A stretch of DNA of 64,000 nucleotides from Meghimatium bilineatum (Eukaryota; Mollusca; Gastropoda; Stylommatophora; Philomycidae): NCBI GenBank assembly GCA_034231615.1, contig CM067299.1, positions 18,566,498 through 18,630,497 on the forward strand, read 5' to 3'. A program made the translations under genes and the position numbers. Of this stretch, positions 56,201-63,857 are shown piece by piece (the first letter of the stretch is position 1; every line of letters starts with the position of its first letter). The notes beneath the pieces are model-generated. The model was given only the letters and a program-made list of their open reading frames with translations. It was not told the DNA's origin and made no database searches.

Positions 56201-59200
56201 CAACATGCATAAAGTATAACATGAAAATAAATACGCATAACACAGAATGAACATTCAGCAAGTCACTAAATCCAGTGGTGACTATTACAATAAACAATAC
56301 TAAAGCAAAACAAACTTCTGAATTTAAATACCTGGAAAGTATATTCACAGACAACAGAAAATTAGACACAGAAATTGAGAGAAGATGCCAGAAAGCAAAC
56401 TCAGTGACACCAGATATCACCATTACTGCTCAACCCAAAAGATCACGATGGAAGTCAAGAGACATGATTAACAGTATTTTTATGCCAACACTTTGGTATT
56501 GATGCCAGACATGGGTGACGACAATGAAAACTAGCCCAGCAGAGAAAACTTACAACATGAGGAAAGAAATGTCTTAGAAAAGTCATAAGAGTGACCAAAC
56601 TAGACACAATAAGAAATGACAAAACCCGGGAATAATCAGTGTAAGCACAAGATACCATGCATAGAATACATCGAGAAACAACAAATAAAATGTTTTGGAC
56701 ACCTTATGAGAATGAACTATAACCAACAAGATCATATAACATGAGAAGATTCAGATACAAAGCCAGAGGAAGACCTAGAAGAAGACATAAATAATATCAA
56801 GACAACACTGAATAACTATGGATTCAACGCAGCCAATTCAACACATCTGGCCTTGAATAGACAGTTAAAGCTCCCAGTTATCATCCCTACGCTTAACGGC
56901 AAGTGTGGATATTCTTACCATAATCCACCTGGGAATAGACAATGAAAAAGCAAAAAAGTTTAGGAATTTCCTCATGGAATACTGATGCCAGACAAATCTA
57001 GCACCAATTATTTGGTATTGGAGTAAAAGACCATCGTTATCATCAATTTTAATAACTGAATTAATTACCTTACATCAGACCAACCAGCATGCAACAGCAA
57101 TCTCTAGTAAATGAAATGCATATACAGTGTGAGTTTGCTCTTATAGAAGCCTCCCCTGTACTTCATTTATACAGTTATATTTTACCCTCTCTGAGTTGAA
57201 GACTTCTCAAAGCATTCCACTGCTGAGATTTAGAGCTTTCTACATATAAAATAAGGCTCTCGAAGAAACCCCACCTTTCTTCGCCCCCCCCCACACACAC
57301 ACTTTACAAAAATTGTATGGGTGCTAACCAGAGCAATGTTGCTTGTAATTCCTGAGGATCAATACAAGCAAGCAATAACTGAATTAAAAGGTTCAGCAAA
57401 TGGTGCAGGATTTGTCCTGCTCATTAACTTTCAAATTCCTGCAGATTAGCAGGAATGGAATGTGTTGTCATGTTTTATAGCTTAACTGTAATATCTGAGC
57501 CTTTTGGCCCAATATATTTGACTTCAGCACAACTTCTGGATCACTTTGACCCTCTATGGGATGGGACAGTCAACTCTACCTCAAACCTAGTCACCTCTTG
57601 CAGTGTGCATGGCAAGTAGCTGTCTCAATATTCTTTGCTCCCCTTTCAGGCCCCTGTAAGACACTTTCCATTATAATTTATGCAGCTCATTACTGAAAGA
57701 AATTTACCTACTTTGATTCTGATAATTTATCACTAGCTTTCAGAATTGCCTGCTCCTTTTCTCTGTTAGCATCAGCAACAGCTTCCCAAAGGACATCTCT
57801 CACAATGGTCTGTAAATAGCAATAAGTAAAAAATATTCACACAAAAAAAAGAGACCTAGGACAACTTATATTTAAAAAAAAAAAAAAAAAAAGCAACAAA
57901 AAAAAAAGAGAATCCTTACATTTTCCTAAGGTTTTGATACTTGTTTGGTGCTTACCTTTTCATTCTTTATTTTTGTTGATTTACTTCTATTTCTGTTTCT
58001 GTTTATTTTTACATACGAGGGGGAGTCAATAAGTAAGTCACAAATTGATGTTGGATGGCAGGAAAATGCAGTAGGTGGTTTCTAAAGCTGTTTATAGTTG
58101 ATATCATCATAGAACTTTATGTTTATGTTCACTAGATGGCGCTAGCTGTACCTTGCGCATGCGCAGCACAAAAAACAAAATGGCTACTGTACTTACAGAG
58201 TGTACAATCAATGAACAACGTGCTGTTGTGCGTTTTTTATGGGCAAAAGGACTGCCTGCAAAAGACATTCATAAAGAAATGCTTCCTGTTTATGCTGACA
58301 ATTGTTTGTCCCGTAAAGCGGTGCACAGCTGGGTAAAAAAATTTTCTCAAGGACGCTCTAAAATTGTTGACGAAATCCGATCTGGTCGTGCTGTTGAAAT
58401 TGCAACAGACGCATCTGTGCAGCGGGTTGAGGAGATGATTCGAGGTGACAGACGAGTAACGATAGACGCTGTAGCAGCTGCAATAGGGTGCTCACATGGT
58501 TCAGCATACAGCATCATGCATGACCGATTGAAATTTAAGAAAGTGTGTTCAAGGTGGGTGCCCAGACAATTGACGGACGAACACAAAATGAACCGATTAG
58601 GCTTGTCATTGGAGCATCTCTGTCAATACGCAAATGAAGGAGAAGACATGATGAACAGGATTATTACTGGGGACGAATCATGGGTGCATCACTACCAGCC
58701 TGAATCAAAGCGTGCTTCAATGCAATGGAAACATCCTTCTTCGCCTTGTGTCCAAAAATTCAAGGTTACACCATCAGCAGGGAAGGTTATGCTGACAGTG
58801 TTCTGGGATTGTCAAGGAGTGCTTTTAACCAATTTCAAAAAGAAAGGTGACAATGTGAATTCTGAATCATACTGTGAAGTTCTATCAGTGCTTCGGGATG
58901 CAATTCGAAGAAAACGTCCAGGGCTGCTGACTAGAGGAGTGCTACTCCTTCATGACAATGCTAGACCACATACGGCTCGATTAACTCAGGAGAAAATAAA
59001 AAATCTTGGTTGGAAAATTCTGGAACATCCTCCTTACAGCCCCGATTTAGCCCCTAGTGATTTTCACCTTTTTGGTCCACTAAAAACCCACCTTGGCGGG
59101 AAGCATTTCGCGACTGACGCAGAAGTTGAATGTGAAGTGAAAATGTGGCTTAAAAAGCAGAGCACGCAGTTCTACGCAGCAGGTTTGGGAGGACTCATAA

Positions 59201-62200
59201 AACGATGGGATAAATGCATCAATGTTGGTGGAAATTATGTTGAGAAGTAAAGGGATAATGTATGTGTAAAAATAAACAGTTTTCAGGTTTTTATCGTCTT
59301 CAGTTTTTTTTCTAAAGAGCCATTTGTGACTTACTTATTGACTCCCCCTCGTACTATACTCCATTTTTATGTATTTCTACCTGCCGAAGACGGATGTGTG
59401 GGGCCATTGGCGCAAATAAAACAGTGACACAACGCATTTTCATTCTCTGGCCTACATCCTGCTGGAAATCTTGTAGGACCTTTGTCCTCTACAAGAGAGT
59501 TCAAACAGGAGTTTGAAAATTAATGCTGAAGAAAATGTATTTTCTAAATTTCTTTTCTGCTATTATCACATTGGAAATCAATGAACTTCCTTCAGGTAGT
59601 GTTATACCGTACAATTCTTGTTACTGTTGCCCTTACATCTTTGTCGGATACCCTGGCAACTTGATAATTTAAGAAATTAAAAATTTGAATTTTTCGGGGG
59701 GGGGGGGCCGAAATCCATATTAATATGGAAAATCCGTACTAGTTGATACCTATGCTGATCTCTTTTATTGTATTTACTCTGTTGCTTTTCCTTTTACTCT
59801 CTCCTGTTCTTGCCATATTTGTCTTTTGTATCCCTTTTTTCTTTCTCTCATATCCCTTATTATTTTCTGTTGTTCCTCTCTTACATCATGATTCTCTGTA
59901 ATATTCATTTCTTGTTTGTTTTTGTCCTGATGAAGTCTTTTTAGTCGAAACATCATTTGTTTCTGTTGATTTCATTAGTGTGTGTTGTATTTTTCTGCAA
60001 CACTCCTTATATATCTCTGTTTTTTTATCTGATTCACATATCTGACTAGTCCATATATACCCATGTGTATTTTTTCCTATGCTCACTCTTCATGTTCACT
60101 GAGAATACCATGGCAGTGATTAAATACTTATTTTTTTAAGAGTTTTATGCTCTACCGAATTCTATTGTTATTTCTCCGAAGGAAGTGCTGGTATTTGCTA
60201 AACCATTGTGGGCAGGAGACTCAACACAAGTCTCCATGAAAACCTACACTCTTAATACTTTGTTTAGGCATCTATCACACCTCTGATCAATAAAAAAAAA
60301 GATCTGTCCCTGCTTCTCAACTGCTTGTTCAGCTTGAAATATTTGTGTTGATTAATGAACACACAATGATAGACAAAAATATACTCACATCAGCTGTGTT
60401 GTCATCCACGGCTTGCTTGAGTACATGGGTGTGTTTTCTGATGCTAGCAGCAGCTTCTGACTGTGCCTTCACTGCTTCTTCTACCAAGCTTGGACCATTT
60501 GCCAGAAGCTTCTGAATTACAGTTTCCAATGCTGAAGATAGAACAACAAAACAAAAATATAAATATAAAATCAGATCATTTGCCATCTCCAAAATAAAGG
60601 TTGACTGCAATGGATCTCCACTTTCCATATCTTGCTTGGTGGTACATGAAATTTGTCTTCTACTTTCTCTTTCAGCATAGTCTTCAACAATATTTCAAAT
60701 CTTTTGACAATTCCAAAATATTTTCAACATATAAAAGAAACAAAAATAAACAATTCAAGTGGGCATCTGTAGCTATGCTGATATTGATACCTACAGCTGT
60801 GAAAAGATCAAGCATACTTGAATGTAGTTACCATATGTTTCAGTTTATAAGCCAATCCACAAATAAGCCGAGGACGTGAATTTTAATGGCCCAAATGTGA
60901 CAAAAGTTGAAAACCTGCGTATAGACCGAGGTAGGAATAAATTTTGCCTTTTGTCGCAACCACTATGACAGATCAGAAATACGGCAATACCCATTGCTAA
61001 AAATAGCTCATATGGGAAAGTACATTGTTCCAAAATAGTGACACTTAGTAGTGAATTAATAGTGAAATACAAATATAGATGTCGTTCATGCGTATTTATC
61101 ATGAAAATATCAGAGATCTTGAAGGTACAATTGTATGATATATAGAAAGTAATGTAAATCTAGGAGTTGGAACACATTTAAAAAAAAATACAATTGAAGT
61201 AAAAAATGCACACAAGAGACCTAAGTGAAACAAGGACAGAATTGTTAGCGAGGTGGCGTTACTCAGAAGGTTAAAAGGAAAAAAAGAAACAAATGTATTT
61301 TTGGACAGACCAGTCGAGAAAGTTGACGATTTATTGGTGTAACTAGAATTTTTTATATCCTTACAGGATATTGAGAAACTTCCTGCTCTATTTTGATAAG
61401 ATCAAATTTTGGAAAAACTGTATCTTTTATAATGTTCTATACCTGAGAAAAAGAAATATTATTGGGTCTACAGTTTGAATGACGATCAACTAAATTTGTA
61501 AATGGCGAACAATTTTCGGGAATCATATTCCTTAGCCAAAAGAAACTTAGCCAAAAGAGAGAAAAGGAGAAGAATACTGGTTACTGCCCTATAATTGATT
61601 TTAACTGACATGGATTATAAACTAATGAATCTTTCTGAAAATCACTTAATTCTTCACAATGTGTTAATCAATGTGTGACTGTTTGTCATTTTTGATAAAT
61701 CCTGATTCAACAAGTGTTCTGAAGATCACACCTTTTTATCATAATCATCCAAGATAAAAGAGCACATAAACTACTATATTCGATTTGGTTTTTTTAACAC
61801 AAGTGTCATTAAAGTCATGAAATAGGAGGAATTCTTGTAATGTTTCTAGACTTTGTTTTGAGAAAGATGAGAACTTGAAAATAGGTTCAATAAAATACAA
61901 TGACTCAGAAATTAACATTATTTATTTTCTACATTTCATTGAATTTCCGTTGTAGAACCTTGATGACTATTTTCTACAATCATCAATGGTGCTTTGATAG
62001 ATCTGAAATACTGCAATACTCTTGCGGTATTGTTACTAAAAATAGCTTGTCCAGGAAAGTAAATTTATCCAAAATTGCGAAATGTGTGAAATACAGATAT
62101 AGACATCATACATGAGTATTTATCATGAAATATCGGAGATTTTGAAGGTAATATTGTATGATGTACAGACATTAATGTAAATCTAGGCCGAGCATTATAA

Positions 62201-63423
62201 TAAGTAACACTGTACACTTGAACTCACTCTGGGGCTTCAAAATCATTTAGTAAGAGCAGTCATTAGAACATATAAAAAGTTTCAAGGCTCTCAGATCAAT
62301 TTTATACAGATGTTTAAGAACTGCGATGTCGATGTATACAATTTTGCGGGCACCCTTAGTTACCAGTATTTGACATTATTCAGTTTTCTCATTTTTTTTG
62401 TTTCTACTGCTAATTTGTTTAAAAATTGTATTTATGCGTATCATCCTGAATATAAGCGCCCCTTACTTTAAGGAAGGAAAAGAATATAAAAATTCTTGGT
62501 GTATACACAGATTTATATTGTAGCTTTCAGTTTGGTGTCCAGTGTACAGTAGGGAATTCCAGTGCAGCATGATTGGTGTCGTGATGTTATTTAAAGCAGG
62601 CGACTTTTTTAAAATACAATATTGATGTACTAACAGGTAAACTTCTGTATCAATTATGGTTAAAGTTGTCTAAAATACATTATATTTAAAATATACATAT
62701 AATTTGCTTTAAATGATAAATGAAGATGATCCAATCGCAAGAAAGCATCACAAAACAAAAGAGCAAAATGCTAGATGGTTGAGTCGTATAATCAATAATC
62801 AAGAGTCACTCTTTCGGATTCATGCCACAAATGCTGCAGAGCATAGACATTGAATTAAAAGAGACATGCAAAGAATTTATCAAGAAACCCTTCAACAAAG
62901 ACAATACAGTGTTCCAATACGGGTCATAAGATCATAAGAGAAAGAGTGGGTGTCATATCAATTCTACAATACATAAAAACCAACAGATACAATGGTTTGG
63001 TCATCTGGAAAGAATGCTGTGTGATTCATTAGTTTATAAAGCATATATGAAGAGAGAAGAAGCAGAAAGAAGAGCCAAGGGTAGACCTAGAGTACGCTGG
63101 ATCGACAACATCACAGAGACATTACATAAACACTAAATAACATTATCTGAAGCTGCCAGAAAAGCGAGAACAAGAACATTGTATCTCCCTCGACACCCAT
63201 AAAGGGTAAAAGAGGAAGGAAAGAAGAAGAAAAAGAAGAAAGGCACTGAGTACTTAAATAAAAATTCAGAATCCAGAAATGTGAATTTCAACCAGTTCTC
63301 TAAAAAAAAGTCACCCCAAGAAACTGAACAAACCTGCATTATCAGCTTTCTCATTTTCTACTCTTCTCTGTAGTTGAGTTTCTACCATATTTGAATCAAT
63401 CTTATCTCTATTTCTTGGAATAG
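40822..63423 (-). CDS. IMMT: MICOS complex subunit MIC60 (mitofilin), nine 3' exons
   Basis: MIC60 is the inner-membrane core of the MICOS complex; it shapes crista junctions and links inner and outer mitochondrial membranes. Exons in transcript order: 63423-63334, 60531-60389, 57809-57712, 53690-53555, 52176-52023, 49636-49413, 46359-46131, 42107-41947 and 41274-40822. All borders are AG/GT and phases match throughout, giving 561 codons to a TAA at 40822-40824. The long coiled-coil middle and the C-terminal mitofilin signature are complete. The N-terminal targeting peptide and membrane helix (about 200 residues by comparison with the 758-residue human protein) lie outside. The span includes introns, which carry repeats and a mariner. 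It converges with the lachesin-like gene. Confidence 0.97.
41300..41470 (+). mobile_element. Interspersed repeat C copy
   Basis: ttcttcagcattcattctca, aactcccgctagatctctct, ctactagatttccagtagaa, ccagagaatggaaatgcgtt and gacacattcgtcttca; about 20 bp inside the MIC60 last intron. Confidence 0.75.
41947..42107 (-). CDS. IMMT: MIC60 exon
   Basis: Acceptor ttttattttag, donor AAG|GTACTA. Completes an Ala codon, then RAANEKLTRSAQNLWLACIS, LNSVINFGGDSENKEQLQPL, RRNVETVVQAGGK. The AQNLWLA block is a conserved mitofilin segment. 161 nt, 2+159. Confidence 0.95.
42185..42410 (-). pseudogene. LINE C-terminal tail relic
   Basis: On -: MQTILQGTIEAGRSRGGHIN, then TWTDNIKKWTGQDFSSLICV, IEDRNHWKTLCAETYNVVHL and a stop, the same LINE terminus as 34400-34525. 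Confidence 0.8.
42526..42740 (+). pseudogene. LINE C-terminal tail relic
   Basis: On + a G-R-G-S-P-R stretch, a TGA in place of Trp, then QWTNDISDCLNMSLEAGQLA, followed by gaaagaatatgtcacacgat. The same tail type as 31395-31600. Confidence 0.7.
42755..43200. repeat. 52-bp minisatellite in MIC60 intron
   Basis: About eight units of aagtgttttacatgatacag, cagcaaaatttggttatact, tgcttgaacaat; the outer units are diverged. Confidence 0.95.
43201..44240. other. MIC60 intron, unrecognised
   Basis: AT-rich sequence with no supported feature. Confidence 0.4.
44241..44460. repeat. Degenerate minisatellite
   Basis: Alternating ttatgaaatgttcatggtta and tgtagaccctccttgttat-type words repeat about six times at roughly 30-bp spacing. 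Confidence 0.75.
44838..45095. repeat. 27-bp minisatellite (9-codon unit)
   Basis: Two alternating 27-bp units, cagtctttatcagaaatagc with ttactga, and cagtctttgtcagaaatgcc with atactga. They keep a frame that would read a repeating L-L-T-V-F-I-R-N-S; it lies in a MIC60 intron and is considered non-coding. Confidence 0.93.
45150..45315 (+). mobile_element. Interspersed repeat C copy
   Basis: Begins in cttcttcttcagtttcattc, then aaactccagctagatctctg, ctactagatttccagcagga, gtagtccagagaatgg and cgacacatccgtcttctg. A well-preserved copy. Confidence 0.8.
45510..45650 (-). mobile_element. LINE 3' tail fragment
   Basis: gttgccttttggcgtcagag, gtagaagagttttctggaga and a tcagtggtccgtcgttttcg stretch match the 3' end of the LINE family at 24700-25260. 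Confidence 0.6.
45651..46130. other. MIC60 intron, mostly unrecognised
   Basis: A short motif at 46025-46060 (gtgtaacaaatgcacatcac, then ttgtgatggacaaacaa) recurs at about 25740-25780, marking another low-copy repeat. Confidence 0.4.
46131..46359 (-). CDS. IMMT: MIC60 exon: coiled coil
   Basis: Acceptor tttctgcag, donor GATG|GTAGGT. Encodes QQKDYSEKLETEVRKHLTRQ, AAAHNDHLKDTLAVQKTELT, AKYYRTLQFRILEEKEKFQA, EVAGWISRLHGIEAAVD. The RQAAAHxDHLxD and RLxGIExAV blocks are mitofilin hallmarks. 229 nt leave one G for the next exon. Confidence 0.97.
46360..48119. other. MIC60 intron, unrecognised
   Basis: About 1.7 kb of AT-rich sequence. Small frames at 46430-46615 and 47929-48117 have no recognisable product. 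Confidence 0.4.
48120..48365 (-). pseudogene. LINE C-terminal zinc-binding tail relic
   Basis: On -: RISYTDECPCGSGTQTPEHM, LQDCPTYKEQRQ, a stop, then TWPEDTYLRQKLW. The CPCG...EHMLQDCP spacing matches the tail at 5339-5687, but from a different subfamily. Confidence 0.75.
48366..49137. other. MIC60 intron with a poly-G tract
   Basis: A T/A-rich stretch, A14 at about 48784-48798, and a run of about 21 G at 48983-49004. No gene. Confidence 0.6.
49138..49285 (+). mobile_element. LINE 3' terminal fragment
   Basis: gctgaggcagacatattggc, cagaggaaacaacactggat, ctatgggacactgtatgaac and gacatgtttcaagtgaacga: the same 3' end as 5339-5500, in the opposite orientation and with a shorter GAA tail. Confidence 0.85.
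49413..49636 (-). CDS. IMMT: MIC60 exon: coiled coil
   Basis: Acceptor tactgcag, donor CTA|GTAAGC. After two bases completing a codon: INLSEDELNILIAHSYRRIE, QLQEHITYLQTIEEQKLITA, HDTQRQEDLKITNASIADER, RLLHEEFDAEKSKL. The LIAHxxRRIxQL motif is a strong mitofilin match. Confidence 0.97.
49637..50877. other. MIC60 intron, unrecognised
   Basis: AT-rich. A fragment at 50650-50770 (gccaacagaggctggaaact, then gaccacagtcttgccaagca) looks like old repeat sequence that I cannot name. Confidence 0.4.
50878..51010 (+). mobile_element. Interspersed repeat C copy, diverged
   Basis: gttcattctcaaactcctgc, tcctagatttccagcacgat and ccattttatttg align with repeat C, with the middle degraded. Confidence 0.6.
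51310..51830 (+). mobile_element. SINE-like interspersed repeat B, copy 2, interrupted
   Basis: Left part 51310-51451 (aacaaactcctgaagattag, gcaggaagtagc, tgtcatggtttacagaattg, cagacttcagcatggct) and right part 51680-51830 (gcatggctttgagtcacttt, atgggatgggacagccaact, ccttagtcactcttatgaca, ccctggcaacacatg). The halves are separated by the insertion at 51452-51679. Confidence 0.75.
51452..51679. mobile_element. MITE-like insertion with inverted ends and 8-bp target duplication
   Basis: Near-terminal inverted repeats TGCTGTTTCGTCCACCATTG (51460-51479) and its complement with one mismatch (51652-51671). The host repeat word GCATGGCT flanks it at 51444-51451 and 51680-51687. A 228-bp non-coding body with an 8-bp target duplication fits a hAT-like or related non-autonomous DNA transposon. 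Confidence 0.65.
52023..52176 (-). CDS. IMMT: MIC60 exon
   Basis: Acceptor ctattgcag, donor AATT|GTAGCT. Encodes VRQAETEANMIQKYKDLVDK, GRKLFQKELESLVPELKPEN, YSLPESFKKEN. Matches the mitofilin segment in which a conserved Y-x-E/D-L-V precedes an ELxSLxPE motif. 154 nt, leaving one T. Confidence 0.95.
52437..52615. repeat. About 38-bp minisatellite
   Basis: Four units of catatatcttgctggagagc followed by ttacttgaggtaaagtca. Confidence 0.92.
52616..53554. other. MIC60 intron with a short repeated segment
   Basis: tactcttgcagttctctgta, gatgacaagctaacattg at about 52900-52945 recurs diverged at 53414-53460. Otherwise unrecognised. Confidence 0.5.
53555..53690 (-). CDS. IMMT: MIC60 exon
   Basis: Acceptor gcattatcag, donor CAG|GTGAGC. 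Its first base completes a Lys codon; then KCVEKLQDVIQEGKTNRVTQ, NNPAITEASNQLGEFLRDLG, SVTLQ. The exon is longer than the visible Met-initiated frame; its 5' part was fixed by the acceptor and by phase with 57712. Confidence 0.9.
53691..54265. other. MIC60 intron, unrecognised
   Basis: AT-rich. A short local repeat (gtgaaattctgatatctact / gtgaaattctaatatctact) lies at about 54127-54185. Confidence 0.5.
54266..54600 (-). pseudogene. LINE C-terminal tail relic
   Basis: On -: a W-F-N-H-I-M-R-M-E-P-D-H-I-P segment, TVTYNRRMSGYQARRRPRGR, a stop, then DNIREILQQQMQHVWHQKED. Recognisable end of a LINE polyprotein. Confidence 0.75.
54625..56880 (+). pseudogene. Decayed LINE covering most of the reverse transcriptase
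   Basis: Pieces in several frames, in the right order: TEKRPQIIKTETKEKNIPER near 54770; EPDILNQEIEAVLKSSPNNK, then SPG (reverse transcriptase entry) at about 55380; YRDISLLSHKGKMYVKILET near 55620; QQSFSQFGLSRG near 55700; FKTKSGVRQGRVLSHLYF near 55980; SEFKYLESIFTDNRKLDTEI near 56320; and a basic tail. Many stops and frameshifts; a separate LINE lineage from the others here. Confidence 0.8.
56881..57414. other. MIC60 intron, unrecognised
   Basis: Includes a short piece at 57200-57225 (gacttctcaaagcattccac) also found at 34073-34092, a C9 run and an (AC)n stub near 57287-57303. Confidence 0.4.
57415..57668 (+). mobile_element. SINE-like interspersed repeat B, copy 3
   Basis: ctttcaaattcctgcagatt, agcaggaatggaatgtgttg, gtaatatctgagccttttgg, gggatgggacagtcaactct, cctagtcacctcttgcagtg, tttcaggcccctgtaagaca. 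It ends about 45 bp from a MIC60 exon. Confidence 0.7.
57712..57809 (-). CDS. IMMT: MIC60 exon
   Basis: Acceptor gctatttacag, donor TCAAA|GTAGGT. Encodes TIVRDVLWEAVADANREKEQ, AILKASDKLSES and two bases of Lys. No ATG-started frame covers it; it was found from splice signals and its phase fit with both neighbours. Heptad-like, charged: part of the coiled coil. Confidence 0.88.
57810..58013. other. MIC60 intron, A-rich
   Basis: Poly-A-rich tracts at 57842-57910 and a pyrimidine stretch leading to the mariner. Confidence 0.5.
58016..59351 (+). mobile_element. Full-length mariner transposon
   Basis: 1336 bp in an intron of MIC60, antisense to it. Perfect 30-bp terminal inverted repeats starting CGAGGGGGAGTCAATAAGTA at 58016-58045 and 59322-59351, each flanked by a TA dinucleotide (58014-58015 and 59352-59353), the expected mariner target duplication. 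One uninterrupted transposase frame lies inside. Perfect repeats and an open frame imply recent insertion. Confidence 0.96.
58180..59250 (+). CDS. Mariner transposase, D,D34D, intact frame
   Basis: 356 residues from the ATG at 58180 (starting MATVLTECTINEQRAVVRFL). An in-frame ATG at 58153 would add nine residues, but 58180 fits mariner proteins, usually about 345 residues. N-terminal helix-turn-helix DNA-binding part; linker WVPRQLT; catalytic TGDESW (D165), HDNARPHTA (D259) and YSPDLAPSDFHLFGPLK with D294, leaving 34 residues between the second and third aspartates. Cuts and pastes the element at TA sites. No stop or frameshift. Confidence 0.97.
   Translation: MATVLTECTINEQRAVVRFLWAKGLPAKDIHKEMLPVYADNCLSRKAVHSWVKKFSQGRSKIVDEIRSGRAVEIATDASVQRVEEMIRGDRRVTIDAVAAAIGCSHGSAYSIMHDRLKFKKVCSRWVPRQLTDEHKMNRLGLSLEHLCQYANEGEDMMNRIITGDESWVHHYQPESKRASMQWKHPSSPCVQKFKVTPSAGKVMLTVFWDCQGVLLTNFKKKGDNVNSESYCEVLSVLRDAIRRKRPGLLTRGVLLLHDNARPHTARLTQEKIKNLGWKILEHPPYSPDLAPSDFHLFGPLKTHLGGKHFATDAEVECEVKMWLKKQSTQFYAAGLGGLIKRWDKCINVGGNYVEK
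59385..59545 (-). mobile_element. Interspersed repeat C copy
   Basis: On -: ttcagcattaattttcaaac, tcctgtttgaactctcttgt, ctacaagatttccagcagga, tgtaggccagagaatgaaaa and cacacatccgtcttcgg. Lies immediately beside the mariner. Confidence 0.75.
59690..59712. repeat. Poly-G tract
   Basis: A run of about 13 G near 59695-59707, one of several homopolymer G/C tracts here. Confidence 0.6.
59880..60060 (+). mobile_element. Penelope-like 3' region relic
   Basis: tgtcctgatgaagtctttttagtcgaaac (59924 on) repeats the hammerhead-like core with intact CTGATGA and GAAA, followed by diverged sequence (gtgtgttgtatttttctgca) in place of the gtgttatgttttattttggt of the fresh copy. An older insertion of a related element. 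Confidence 0.6.
60061..60388. other. MIC60 intron, unrecognised
   Basis: No supported feature; an A9 run near 60292. Confidence 0.4.
60389..60531 (-). CDS. IMMT: MIC60 exon
   Basis: Acceptor ctatcttcag, donor GAT|GTGAGT. Encodes (A)LETVIQKLLANGPSLVEEA, VKAQSEAAASIRKHTHVLKQ, AVDDNTAD. The VKAQSEAAASIRKH segment is conserved in mitofilins. 143 nt = 2+141. Confidence 0.95.
60820..62480. mobile_element. Possible DNA-transposon remnant with internal direct duplication
   Basis: About 200 bp at 60965-61165 (gatcagaaatacggcaatac, aaatagctcatatgggaaag, tgcgtatttatcatgaaaat, ggtacaattgtatgatat, aatgtaaatctagg) recurs diverged at 61995-62195. The outer parts carry ataagccgag (60870) and gaatataagcgccccttact (62448), words common at the ends of some animal DNA transposons. 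No transposase frame is visible. Confidence 0.4.
62481..62690. other. MIC60 intron, unrecognised
   Basis: No supported feature. Confidence 0.4.
62691..63215 (+). pseudogene. LINE C-terminal tail relic
   Basis: On + from about 62975: HKNQQIQWFGHLERMLCDSL, VYKAYMKREEAERRAKGRPR, VRWIDNITETLHKH, a stop, ITLSEAARKARTRTLYLPRH. The upstream 62700-62960 part is more decayed. It ends in ggtaaaagaggaaggaaaga, with a GAA-rich tail at about 63225, only about 100 bp from a MIC60 exon. Confidence 0.8.
63334..63423 (-). CDS. IMMT: MIC60 exon, first one in the window
   Basis: Acceptor ttttgtccacag, donor GCAG|GTTTGT. After two bases: IPRNRDKIDSNMVETQLQRR, VENEKADNA and one base of Ala. The Met-started frame through it is in the wrong frame; the right one follows from phase with 60531. 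Similarity to known mitofilins is weak in this part, so phase is the main support. Confidence 0.78.
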
Positions 63424-63857
63424 CTGTGGACAAAATAGTTCAAAGTCAGATATTCTGGTGTTTTGTGTACCTATGAAATATAAACATATACATACAGTAA
63501 TGTGGACGCATGCACACACATAGGTATATATATTCTGAAGCACAAAAGTATAAAACTGATTATGCTTCTGGCAGACATGACAACCATAACATATCATGGA
63601 CTATAAGATTATGCTTCAATGTGATTTTATTTTTATTTATATTAACTTGATTTATGTAGCTCTAATTCCCAGTAAAGCATTAGAGCTGCAACTGTCAATC
63701 TCCACTAATTTATATCTCATCTCCTTTAAATTTTTTGAATTTAAATTAATCCTTTAAATTAAGATATTTTGGAGTTAACACAGAAATCAAGTTAGTTTTG
63801 CTTCCCTTATTTCCATTATTCTGGACCCATATTTTCTATTCATTTCTACCTCTTCAG
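63424..63857. other. MIC60 intron continuing to the window edge
   Basis: AT-rich, with a TA/CA-rich patch at 63480-63530. No further upstream exon recognised. Confidence 0.45.

Noticed and set aside
63382..63597. 71-codon - strand frame over the first MIC60 exon
   Set aside because: Its frame differs from the one required by phase with the next exon.
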